A stretch of DNA of 64,000 nucleotides, taken from NCBI RefSeq assembly GCF_014174475.1, contig NZ_JACJUD010000002.1:608422-672421 (forward strand). Reading direction: 5' to 3'. The DNA is from Aquipseudomonas ullengensis. Lineage in GTDB: Bacteria > Pseudomonadota > Gammaproteobacteria > Pseudomonadales > Pseudomonadaceae. Position numbers and translations under genes: made by a program. The notes below the pieces were generated by a model, which saw only the letters and a program-made list of their open reading frames with translations, searched no databases and had not been told where the DNA came from. Positions 55,646 to 64,000 of this stretch are shown piece by piece (the first letter of the stretch is position 1; every line of letters begins with the position of its first letter).

Positions 55646-56583
55646 TGGTGCTGCAGGTCCCGCGCTGGAACCCCGGCGCGCCGCTGCAGCCTCTGCATCT
55701 GGATTGGCTGAAGGCTGCGGGTGTCGAGGTGGCGGTGCTGCGCCTCGATCTGCTCGATCCGCTGATCTCCGGCAACAAATGGTTCAAGCTGTTGCCACAT
55801 CTGCAGGCCGCCGAACAGGCGGGCGCCGAGGGCATCATCAGCCTCGGTGGAGCCCACTCCAATCATCTGCATGCACTGGCCGCTGCCGGGCAACGCTTTG
55901 GCTTTGCCACGGTCGGCCTGCTGCGCGGCGAGCCGCAGGACAATCCGACTCAGCGCGACCTGCAGGCCTTTGGCATGCAGTTGCACTGGCTTGGCTATGC
56001 CGGCTATCGGGCGCGGCATCGGGCGGATTTCTGGGTGCCCTGGATGGAGCGCTACCCACAGTTGTATCCGGTGCCTGAGGGCGGGGGCGGTTTGGCCGCC
56101 GCCCAGGCCTGCATGAGCATTGCCGATATGGCGCAAGCGCAACTGGCCGCTCTTGGTTGGAGTGATCACGACGGCTGGTGGCTGGCCGCCGGTACCGGCA
56201 CCACGCTGGCGGGGCTGGTGCTGGCCGAAGCGGGGCAGCGCTGGGTGCACGGTGCGCTCGCCGTACCGCCTGGCGATGGTGTGGAGGTCAACCTGAGTGC
56301 GCTCCTGGGCGAGGCCGGTCGCGCGGATGCCGGCTACAAGCTGGTGCCGGCGGCCCGTGGTGGTTTCGCCCGTACGGATGCCGAGCTACTACGCTTTGTG
56401 CGTGACAGCGAAGCGCAGTCCGGGGTGCCGCTGGAACCGGTCTATACCGGCAAGGCGCTGCTGGCATTGCGCGGTGAGGTAGAGGCCGGTTACTTTGCCA
56501 GGGGCTCGCGCTTGCTGTTCGTGCATACCGGTGGTTTGCAGGGGCGGCGCTCCCTGACTGCAGGCCAGCCATCGCAGGGCTGA
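55645..56583 (+). CDS. PLP enzyme, ACC deaminase / D-cysteine desulfhydrase family
   Basis: 312 residues of the tryptophan-synthase-beta fold. PLP lysine Lys45 is in SGNKWFKL, followed by SLGGAHSNHLHALAAAG and the phosphate-binding glycine loop AAGTGTTLAGL. Family members deaminate D-cysteine or 1-aminocyclopropane-1-carboxylate; which applies is not decided by the visible motifs. It begins with GTG at 55645 (or 55648), overlapping the preceding TAG by one base. Confidence 0.9.
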   Translation: MVLQVPRWNPGAPLQPLHLDWLKAAGVEVAVLRLDLLDPLISGNKWFKLLPHLQAAEQAGAEGIISLGGAHSNHLHALAAAGQRFGFATVGLLRGEPQDNPTQRDLQAFGMQLHWLGYAGYRARHRADFWVPWMERYPQLYPVPEGGGGLAAAQACMSIADMAQAQLAALGWSDHDGWWLAAGTGTTLAGLVLAEAGQRWVHGALAVPPGDGVEVNLSALLGEAGRADAGYKLVPAARGGFARTDAELLRFVRDSEAQSGVPLEPVYTGKALLALRGEVEAGYFARGSRLLFVHTGGLQGRRSLTAGQPSQG

Positions 56584-56615
56584 GCACCAAAAGAATGAAG
56601 CAAGGACAGGTTTCG

Positions 56616-57725
56616 ATGATCGAGCCGCTGAACCCCGAACAGTTGCGCAGTTTCACTCCGCTCAATGTGCTCTCCGAGCAGCAGTGGCGCGAGCTGCGTA
56701 GTCAACTGGTACCCCAGCATCTGCTGGCCGGGCAGTTGCTGTTCCGCCAGGGGGATCAGGCGCGCACGACCTATTACCTGCTTTCCGGTGAGTTGCTGCT
56801 GCGCAGTGCCGATGGCCAGGAGCAGCGTCTGCAGGCCGGCAGCAGTGCCAGTTGCCATCCGCTGTCGCCGAGCCTGCCACGTCAGCAGGAAGCCCGTGCG
56901 GTCAGCGATGTCAGTGTGCTGGCACTGGATAGCGCCACCCTCAGCCGCTTGCTCACCTGGCGCCTGGCTTATCACGACCTGCTACTGGAACTCGGTGGCA
57001 AGGGCGAGGATGTCGAATGGCTGGAGCGCCTGCTGGAGAACCCGCTGTTCACCAAGGTGCCGCCGGCCAACGTGCAGGCCATGCTTGAACGCCTGCGGCC
57101 GATCGACTTGCCGGCGGACAGCCGGGTGCTGGTCGAGGGGGAGGCGGGTGACTGCTGTTATTTCCTCAAGAGCGGCAGGGCCGAGGTGTTTCGTGGTGGC
57201 GACAGCTCGCGCCAGGTATTGGCCGAGCTGGAAGTGGGGGCCTGTTTTGGCGAGGAAGCACTGCTTTCCGATCAACCACGCAATGCCACGGTGACGCTGA
57301 TCGAACCAGGCGTGGTGCTGCGCCTGGATCGCCAGGATTTCTTCTCCTTGCTCAAGGCCCCGGTGGTCGATGAAGTTTCCTTCGGCGAAGCCGCGCGTCT
57401 GCTGTCTGCGGGTGCGCAGTGGCTGGACGTCCGCCTGCAGGACGAATACGAACGCTCTCATGCCCTGCAAAGCCTGAACATGCCGCTGCACCTGCTACGC
57501 CTGAAAACCCGCCTGCTGGACAAGGCGCGCACCTACCTGTGCTACTGCGACAGCGGCAAGCGCAGCGCCAGTGCGGTGTTCCTGCTGTCGCAGCTGGGCT
57601 TCACCGCCTATGCCTTGCGCGATGGGGTGGACGCCCTGCCGGCCATCCAGCGCGATGGCCTGCTCTGTGAAAACGGCCCCGGTTACCTGGCGCGTTCCGG
57701 TGGGCGCACCGAGCGCAGCAACTAG
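56616..57725 (+). CDS. Double cyclic-nucleotide-binding domain protein with rhodanese domain
   Basis: 369 residues. Two cNMP-binding beta rolls occupy about 15-115 and 145-245. The second has the phosphate-binding cassette FGEEALLSDQPRNATV with Glu213 and Arg222 intact; the first lacks it and is probably structural. A C-terminal rhodanese domain (about 255-355) has the active-loop Cys311 in CDSGKRS. It links nucleotide binding to persulfide or phosphate chemistry; no HTH is present, so it is not a CRP-type regulator. The ATG at 56616 follows AAGGACAGG; the one at 56595 lacks a ribosome site. Confidence 0.9.
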   Translation: MIEPLNPEQLRSFTPLNVLSEQQWRELRSQLVPQHLLAGQLLFRQGDQARTTYYLLSGELLLRSADGQEQRLQAGSSASCHPLSPSLPRQQEARAVSDVSVLALDSATLSRLLTWRLAYHDLLLELGGKGEDVEWLERLLENPLFTKVPPANVQAMLERLRPIDLPADSRVLVEGEAGDCCYFLKSGRAEVFRGGDSSRQVLAELEVGACFGEEALLSDQPRNATVTLIEPGVVLRLDRQDFFSLLKAPVVDEVSFGEAARLLSAGAQWLDVRLQDEYERSHALQSLNMPLHLLRLKTRLLDKARTYLCYCDSGKRSASAVFLLSQLGFTAYALRDGVDALPAIQRDGLLCENGPGYLARSGGRTERSN

Positions 57726-58669
57726 TGCGGCGTGGCCGATTTCGGCCATTCATCGCTGACCAGAAACAGCCGCTGGCTTTCCTGCCAATCCCCACTGTCG
57801 TCAGGCCGTAGGCCGACCAGCAATTGCGCAGCGGCAGTGTCGGGCAATTGCTGCAGCCACTCCGCCAGTTGCGCTGGCGTCCATACCTGGCTTTCTTCCA
57901 CCCGTGCCGGCGCCAACCAGGCGTGGCGCGCCAGTGGCTGCCAGCGTGCGTCGCTGTGCTCGGCTAGCCATTGGACCCAGTCGCGGCGGTGCAGCCAGCA
58001 CCCGCGCAGGTGCTGGGCGCGGGTGCCAGTCGGCGCAGCGCAGGCGACAGCGTTGGGGTAGAACAGGTAACCGCCCAACCACAGGCTCGCAGTAGGTAAT
58101 TCGTCACTCAGTTCGGCCAGGGCGGATGCGGCAGCCGGGTTGCGGGACAGGGGCAGTTGATGCTGTTGCAGGTGTTGCAGCTTGAGCCCCAGGCGATCCT
58201 CGCTCGCGGGGCCCAGCCAGTGTTGCGGGTCTTCGCCGCTCAGCTGTTCGGGCCCCAGGTAGAGCTTGATTGCCAGCTCCAGGTGCTGCAGGCCCTGTTC
58301 ATCGCGCAGCAGCAGGTCCAGCTCGCCGACGGTACGGCCTCGTTCACGGATCGGCAGGTTGGCGGCCAGTAACTGGATATCCGGCGCCTGCTCCAGGGCA
58401 AATTGCCAGAGCCGCTCGTAGTAGCGCCCCAGGCGGCTGGAACCGGCGGCGAGAAACTGTTGCAGGGCCTGACTGTCGCGTTGCTGATGGTGCAACCAGT
58501 CGAGCAATTGCCCCGGGCGATGGGCCCAGGCGCTGGCGGCCAGTGGGTGGCGCACCGCCACGCTGCTGCCATCGAGCAGGCTGGGGGCGAGCAGCGCCCA
58601 GGCGAGATCACGCACGGCAGGATGGCGCAGTTCGCTGAGTACGTCGCAGAGCGGGGGCAGGGCGTTCAT
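57722..58669 (-). CDS. DUF1853 family protein
   Basis: 315 residues. The conserved block RGRTVGELDLLLRDEQGLQHLELAIKLYLG (part) resembles a PD-(D/E)xK nuclease core (E-x-D-x-L ... E-x-A-x-K), as I recall for DUF1853, but activity is unproven. The start is the ATG at 58669. It converges on the rhodanese gene: both use a TAG stop read from the same palindromic CTAG, overlapping by 4 nt. It is divergent from nadK with 79 bp between. Confidence 0.85.
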   Translation of the reverse strand: MNALPPLCDVLSELRHPAVRDLAWALLAPSLLDGSSVAVRHPLAASAWAHRPGQLLDWLHHQQRDSQALQQFLAAGSSRLGRYYERLWQFALEQAPDIQLLAANLPIRERGRTVGELDLLLRDEQGLQHLELAIKLYLGPEQLSGEDPQHWLGPASEDRLGLKLQHLQQHQLPLSRNPAAASALAELSDELPTASLWLGGYLFYPNAVACAAPTGTRAQHLRGCWLHRRDWVQWLAEHSDARWQPLARHAWLAPARVEESQVWTPAQLAEWLQQLPDTAAAQLLVGLRPDDSGDWQESQRLFLVSDEWPKSATPH

Positions 58670-58748
58670 GGGCCGAGCATAGCCGGTTTGCTGCGCTTGC
58701 CGGCTTTCGCCCATAATCCTGGCCATTACTCCCGTTGCAGAGCGCCCC

Positions 58749-59636
<888 letters not shown>

Positions 59637-59637
59637 G

Positions 59638-60612
59638 ATGCTTCTCGACCCGGCGCGCGGCTACGACCTGATTGGTGATGTGCACGGTTGTGCGCATACC
59701 CTGCAGCGTCTGCTGGAGCAGCTGGGTTATCACCGCCAGGCCGGGGTCTGGCGCCATCCGCAGCGCCAGGTGCTGTTTCTGGGCGACATCATCGACCGTG
59801 GTCCACGCATTCGCGAGGCGCTGCACCTGGTGCACGACATGGTCGCGGCCGGCGCCGCCCACTGCATCATGGGCAACCACGAATACAACGCCCTCGGCTG
59901 GCACACGCCGGCGCCGGAAGGCAGCAGTCGGCAGTTCGTGCGCGAGCATTCGCCACGTCACGAGCGTCTGCTGCAGCAGACTTTTCGCCAGTTCGAGCAG
60001 CACCCGCACGACTGGCAGGATTTTCTCGCCTGGTTCCAGCAGCTGCCGTTGTTCATCGATGCCGGACGTTTTCGCATGGTGCATGCCTGCTGGGATGTCG
60101 AGCTGATCGCCGCACTCAAGTCACAGTACGCTGATGGCCGGGTCGACCAGGCTTTCGTCAGTGCCTCCGCTGTGCCCGGCAGCTTCGCCAATCGGGTATT
60201 CGAACGCCTGCTGCGCGGTACCGATATGCGCCTGCCCCAGGGCCTGACCCTGACCAGCGAGGAAGGCTTTACCCGCGCCTTCTTTCGCACCAAATTCTGG
60301 GAAGACAATCCGCAGACCTATGGAGATGTAGTGTTCCAGCCCGATGCCCTGCCTGAAAGCGTTGCCAGCATGCCGCTGCCGACGACCGAGAAGAACCGCT
60401 TGCTGCAGTACGGTCTGGACGAGCCCATGTTGTTCGTCGGTCACTACTGGCGGCGCGGCAACCCGGCGCCGATTCGGCCGAACCTGGCCTGCCTGGACTA
60501 CAGCGCGGTGATGTACGGCAAGCTGGTGGCCTACCGCCTGGATCAGGAACGGCAGCTGGAACCGGGCAAGTTCGTCTGGGTCGATGTCGAGCGTGTGGAG
60601 GCACCGAGATGA
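59638..60612 (+). CDS. Calcineurin-like metallophosphoesterase
   Basis: 324 residues. Dinuclear metal-site motifs are in order: GDVHG (13-17), GDIIDRG (49-55), GNHE (79-82), and a later VHACWD and GHYWRRG. PrpE/ApaH-like; protein or nucleotide phosphatase specificity is not clear. It starts 1 bp after the nadK stop. Confidence 0.9.
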   Translation: MLLDPARGYDLIGDVHGCAHTLQRLLEQLGYHRQAGVWRHPQRQVLFLGDIIDRGPRIREALHLVHDMVAAGAAHCIMGNHEYNALGWHTPAPEGSSRQFVREHSPRHERLLQQTFRQFEQHPHDWQDFLAWFQQLPLFIDAGRFRMVHACWDVELIAALKSQYADGRVDQAFVSASAVPGSFANRVFERLLRGTDMRLPQGLTLTSEEGFTRAFFRTKFWEDNPQTYGDVVFQPDALPESVASMPLPTTEKNRLLQYGLDEPMLFVGHYWRRGNPAPIRPNLACLDYSAVMYGKLVAYRLDQERQLEPGKFVWVDVERVEAPR

Positions 60613-61472
60613 GTTCGGTGGTGGTGTTGCGTAGGCCTCTCGACGAGGATCTGAGCGGTTTCGTCGGCTTGCTGCGGCGTTTGCGGGTGCCGCATCGGGT
60701 CAGCGAAGAGGGCGGCGAGCAGGTGCTCTGGGTGCCGGCCGAGTCGCTGGCCGAGCAGGTGCGTGGCCTGTACCAGAACTACCCGCAAGGCGAAGTCGAC
60801 GAGTCGCTGTTGCCGCCAGTGCCACCGAAGGGTGCCGGTGGTGTCCTGCGTCAGTTGCGCGCCAGCCCGCTGACGACCGCCGTGTTGCTGTTGGCCGTGC
60901 TGGTCGCAGCGGTTACCCAGCTTGGCGAGGGTTTCTCGGTGCTGCGCTGGCTGACCTTCCAGGATTTTCGCATCGAGGGCGACTACCTCTACTTCTCACC
61001 CTGGCTGGAGAACTTGCAGGCAGGGCAGTGGTGGCGCCTGTTCACGCCGATGCTGATCCATTTCGGCATCCTCCATCTGGCCATGAACGGCATGTGGTAC
61101 TGGGAGCTGGGCCGGCGTATCGAGGTGCGCCAGGGTGGCCTGATGCTGTTGGGGCTGACCCTGCTGATCGGCCTGCTGTCGAACCTGGCGCAGTTCTGGT
61201 TTGGCGGGCCGTCGCTGTTTGGTGGTTTGTCTGGCGTGCTGTATGGGCTGCTCGGGCACTGCTGGATCTTCCAGTTGCTGGCCCCAACGCCGGCGTATCG
61301 GCTGCCGCGCGGCGTGCTGGTGATGATGCTGATCTGGCTGCTGGTGTGCCTCAGTGGCGTGGTCGACCTGCTCGGTTTTGGCTCCATCGCCAACGCGGCG
61401 CACGTCGGCGGCCTGCTGGCGGGCTGTGCCACTGGCCTGTTGGGCGGTGCGCTGGCGCGCCTGCGCCGGTAA
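60609..61472 (+). CDS. glpG: Rhomboid intramembrane serine protease, GlpG-type
   Basis: 287 residues. A cytosolic N-terminal domain (about 1-85) is followed by six transmembrane helices. The catalytic dyad Ser208 (GGLSGVLYGLLGH) and His265 (ANAAHVGGLLAG) is intact. His156 and Asn160 (IHFGILHLAMNGMWYWELG) form the oxyanion region. 4-nt overlap with the preceding gene. Confidence 0.94.
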   Translation: MSSVVVLRRPLDEDLSGFVGLLRRLRVPHRVSEEGGEQVLWVPAESLAEQVRGLYQNYPQGEVDESLLPPVPPKGAGGVLRQLRASPLTTAVLLLAVLVAAVTQLGEGFSVLRWLTFQDFRIEGDYLYFSPWLENLQAGQWWRLFTPMLIHFGILHLAMNGMWYWELGRRIEVRQGGLMLLGLTLLIGLLSNLAQFWFGGPSLFGGLSGVLYGLLGHCWIFQLLAPTPAYRLPRGVLVMMLIWLLVCLSGVVDLLGFGSIANAAHVGGLLAGCATGLLGGALARLRR

Positions 61473-61512
61473 ACTGGCTGCCTGTTTGAGTATTCTGCTG
61501 TTGGAGTTACAG

Positions 61513-61776
61513 ATGTCGTCCTTTGCCGAAATGATCGAAAACATCACCCCCGAGATCTACCAGAGCCTGAAACTGGCGGTGGAAATCGGTAAATGGCCGG
61601 ACGGCCGCAAACTGAGCCAGGAGCAGAGGGAGCTGTCGCTGCAGGCCATGATCGCCTGGGAGCTGCAGAACCTGCCCGAGGAGCAGCGCACCGGCTACAT
61701 GGGCCCGCAGGAATGCCAGTCCCACGCCGAGCCGATTCCCAACATCCTGTTCAAATCCAACGACACCCTGCACTGA
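61513..61776 (+). CDS. DUF1315 (YeaC-like) protein
   Basis: 87 residues: MSSFAEMIENITPEIYQSLK ... KWPDGRKLSQEQRELSLQ ... GYMGPQECQS. Small, soluble, helical; function unknown. The ATG at 61513 follows TTGGAG. It overlaps the next ORF start by one base. Confidence 0.9.
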   Translation: MSSFAEMIENITPEIYQSLKLAVEIGKWPDGRKLSQEQRELSLQAMIAWELQNLPEEQRTGYMGPQECQSHAEPIPNILFKSNDTLH

Positions 61777-62618
61777 TGACCCAGACCATGAACGAGCTGG
61801 GCCGCGGTGCGCTGAGCAAGATGACGGTGCGCCTGGGCGATACGGCGCAATACGCGTTCCGCCTGGATGAGCAGGAAGTGCCGGTCAACCCGCTGCTGGG
61901 CAAGCGTATTCGCCTGGAATTTCTTGGCGCGATCCATTGCAGCCACTGCGGGCGCAAGACCAAGAAGAGCTTCGCCCAGGGCTACTGCTACCTCTGCTTC
62001 ACCAAGCTGGCGCAGTGCGACAGCTGCATCATGAGCCCGGAGCGCTGCCACTACGATGCCGGCACCTGCCGTGAGCCGCAGTGGGGCGAGCAGTTCTGCA
62101 TGACCGATCATGTGGTGTACCTGGCCAATTCCTCGGGGATCAAGGTCGGCATCACCCGCGCCAGCCAGATTCCCACCCGCTGGCTGGACCAGGGCGCCAG
62201 CCAGGCGCTGCCGATCTTCCGCGTGGCCACCCGCCAACAGTCCGGCTTCGTCGAAGACCTGTTGCGTACCCAGGTGGCCGACAAGACCAACTGGCGCGCC
62301 TTGCTCAAGGGCGATGCCGAGCCGGTCGACCTCGCCGGCGTGCGCGAACAGCTGATGAGCAGTTGCGCCGAAGGCATCGCTGCGCTGCAACAGCGCTTTG
62401 GCCTGCAGGCGATCCAGCCGGTCAGCGATGTCGAGGTGCTGGAAATTCGTTACCCGGTCGAGGCCTACCCGACCAAGGTCGCCAGCCATGACCTGGAGAA
62501 AACCCCCGTCGTGGAGGGCATCCTGCGCGGGATCAAGGGCCAGTACCTGATCCTCGACACGGGCGTGATCAACCTGCGCAAATACACGGCCTACCAGGTC
62601 GCCGTACTCACCGAATAA
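61776..62618 (+). CDS. DUF2797 family protein
   Basis: 280 residues. A probable zinc-binding cysteine array lies in the first half ([47 protein letters not shown], part). The segment [28 protein letters not shown] (part) resembles a GIY-YIG-type core. Function unknown. It starts in the TGATG junction with the preceding gene. Confidence 0.88.
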   Translation: MTQTMNELGRGALSKMTVRLGDTAQYAFRLDEQEVPVNPLLGKRIRLEFLGAIHCSHCGRKTKKSFAQGYCYLCFTKLAQCDSCIMSPERCHYDAGTCREPQWGEQFCMTDHVVYLANSSGIKVGITRASQIPTRWLDQGASQALPIFRVATRQQSGFVEDLLRTQVADKTNWRALLKGDAEPVDLAGVREQLMSSCAEGIAALQQRFGLQAIQPVSDVEVLEIRYPVEAYPTKVASHDLEKTPVVEGILRGIKGQYLILDTGVINLRKYTAYQVAVLTE

Positions 62619-62632
62619 GAGGCCACAAGCCG

Positions 62633-64000
62633 ATGCGTACCGAACAGCCGAAAATGATCTACCTCAAGGACTATCAGGCCCCCGACTACCTGATCGACGA
62701 GACCCATCTGACCTTCGAGCTGTTCGAGGACCACACCCTGGTCCACGCGCAACTGGTGATGCGCCGCAACCCGACCCTGAGCGCCGACCTGCCGCCGCTG
62801 GTGCTCGACGGCCAGCAACTGGAGCTGCTCAGCGTGGCCCTGGATGACCGCGAGTTGTCCGCCGCCGACTACCAGCTCGACGACAGCCACCTGACCCTGC
62901 AGCCGACCGCCGCCAGCTTCGTCATCGACAGCAGCGTGCGCATCCACCCGGAAAGCAACACCGCGCTGGAAGGCCTGTACAAGTCCAGCGGCATGTTCTG
63001 CACCCAGTGCGAGGCCGAGGGCTTTCGCAAGATCACCTACTACCTCGACCGCCCGGACGTGATGAGCAAGTTCACCACGACCCTCAGCGCCGAGCAGCAC
63101 AGCTACCCGGTACTGCTGTCGAACGGCAACCCGATCGCCAGTGGTAGCGAAGAGGGCGGCCGTCATTGGGCGACCTGGGAAGACCCGTTCATGAAGCCGG
63201 CCTACCTGTTCGCCCTGGTCGCCGGCGACCTCTGGTGCGTGGAAGACCAGTTCACCACCATGAGCCAGCGCGCCGTAACCCTGCGCATCTACGTCGAGCC
63301 GGAGAACATCGACAAGGTGCAGCACGCCATGGACAGCCTGAAGAAATCGATGAAGTGGGACGAGGAGGTGTACGGTCGCGAATACGACCTGGACATCTTC
63401 ATGATCGTCGCGGTCAACGACTTCAACATGGGCGCCATGGAGAACAAGGGCCTCAACATCTTCAACTCCAGCTGCGTGCTGGCTAAGGCCGAGACCGCCA
63501 CCGATGCCGCCCACCAGCGCGTCGAGGCTGTTGTCGCCCACGAATATTTCCACAACTGGTCGGGTAACCGCGTGACCTGCCGCGACTGGTTCCAGCTGTC
63601 GCTCAAGGAAGGCTTCACCGTGTTCCGCGACAGCGAATTCAGTGCCGACATGAACTCGCGCACGGTCAAGCGCATCGAGGACGTTGCCTACCTGCGCACC
63701 CACCAGTTCGCCGAGGACGCCGGCCCGATGGCTCACCCGGTACGCCCGGATGCGTACATGGAGATCTCTAACTTCTACACCCTGACCATCTACGAAAAGG
63801 GTTCCGAAGTGCTGCGCATGATCCACACCCTGTTGGGTGCAGAGACCTTCCGCAAGGGTTCGGACCTGTATTTTGCGCGCCACGACGGCCAGGCCGTGAC
63901 CTGCGACGACTTCGTGCAGGCCATGGAAGACGCCAGTGGCGTCGACCTGACCCAGTTCAAACGCTGGTACACCCAGGCCGGCACGCCGCGCCTGGAAGCC
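62633..64000 (+). CDS. pepN: Aminopeptidase N (3' end beyond window)
   Basis: M1-family zinc metallopeptidase removing N-terminal residues from peptides in the cytoplasm. The first 456 codons are present. The substrate-anchoring GAMEN motif is at 267-271. The zinc site is His303-Glu304-x-x-His307 with Glu326 (HEYFHNW ... SLKEG). The N-terminal beta domain starts [19 protein letters not shown] (part). It lies 14 bp after the DUF2797 stop. Confidence 0.97.
   Translation, partial: MRTEQPKMIYLKDYQAPDYLIDETHLTFELFEDHTLVHAQLVMRRNPTLSADLPPLVLDGQQLELLSVALDDRELSAADYQLDDSHLTLQPTAASFVIDSSVRIHPESNTALEGLYKSSGMFCTQCEAEGFRKITYYLDRPDVMSKFTTTLSAEQHSYPVLLSNGNPIASGSEEGGRHWATWEDPFMKPAYLFALVAGDLWCVEDQFTTMSQRAVTLRIYVEPENIDKVQHAMDSLKKSMKWDEEVYGREYDLDIFMIVAVNDFNMGAMENKGLNIFNSSCVLAKAETATDAAHQRVEAVVAHEYFHNWSGNRVTCRDWFQLSLKEGFTVFRDSEFSADMNSRTVKRIEDVAYLRTHQFAEDAGPMAHPVRPDAYMEISNFYTLTIYEKGSEVLRMIHTLLGAETFRKGSDLYFARHDGQAVTCDDFVQAMEDASGVDLTQFKRWYTQAGTPRLEA

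Overview
This window is chromosomal DNA of a Pseudomonas species. It is uniformly GC-rich, and its gene order (emrA-like, LysR, gltX, tRNA-Ala/Glu, ... leuCDB, asd, fimV, truA, trpF, accD, folC, cvpA, purF, metZ, xcp, ... fadH, nadK, pepN) matches what I remember of the P. aeruginosa PAO1 block around PA3083-PA3136. The species is not determinable from the sequence alone. The split xcp locus, with extra genes between xcpP and xcpR, suggests the P. alcaligenes/P. mendocina side of the genus (inference). I see no phage, insertion sequence, CRISPR or plasmid gene.

Layout. (1) 1-9.4 kb: membrane-fusion protein and LysR regulator, gltX, a duplicated tRNA-Ala/tRNA-Glu pair, a TetR-alpha/beta hydrolase pair with a clear operator, a KDPG-type aldolase with a thioesterase, dusC, and ibpA behind a sigma-32 promoter and a ROSE-type RNA thermometer. 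(2) 9.4-13.1 kb: a 1226-residue protein with about six PAS domains plus GGDEF and EAL. (3) 13.2-20.9 kb: leucine biosynthesis (leuC-leuD...leuB) with a divergent LysR gene and a perfect 25-bp operator-like palindrome, then asd and a catalytically dead asd paralogue. (4) 21-31.6 kb: fimV, truA, trpF, accD, folC, a SPOR protein, cvpA, purF, metZ. (5) 31.7-48.2 kb: the complete Xcp type II secretion system as two divergent operons (xcpPQ; xcpR to xcpZ). Between them lie a MalT/LuxR-type ATP-binding regulator and a 916-residue haem protein. (6) 48.4-53.2 kb: tRNA-Val and tRNA-Asp, a possible 28-codon gene, an AraC regulator, a nitrilase-family protein, fadH. (7) 53.3-64 kb: a structured repeat, then conserved housekeeping and DUF genes up to pepN, which runs off the end.

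Most notable: the haem protein at 37514-40264 appears to join a fatty-acid alpha-dioxygenase/animal-type peroxidase domain (candidate distal His, catalytic Tyr and proximal His visible) to a C-terminal catalase-like domain. It sits beside its likely regulator inside the secretion locus. The arrangement recalls oxygenase plus hydroperoxide-converting fusions and suggests an oxylipin-forming enzyme.

A second theme is small structured repeats. A hairpin module occurs three times with compensatory base changes. Two copies lie at the 5' ends of xcpT and xcpU and appear to lengthen their prepilin leaders to 54 and 42 residues. The third lies in a 256-bp nested inverted-repeat element at 53259-53514. 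Other nested palindromes lie at 9148-9331 and 48188-48280.

Motifs and coordinates were read directly from the sequence. Family names rest on motif recognition without database searches.
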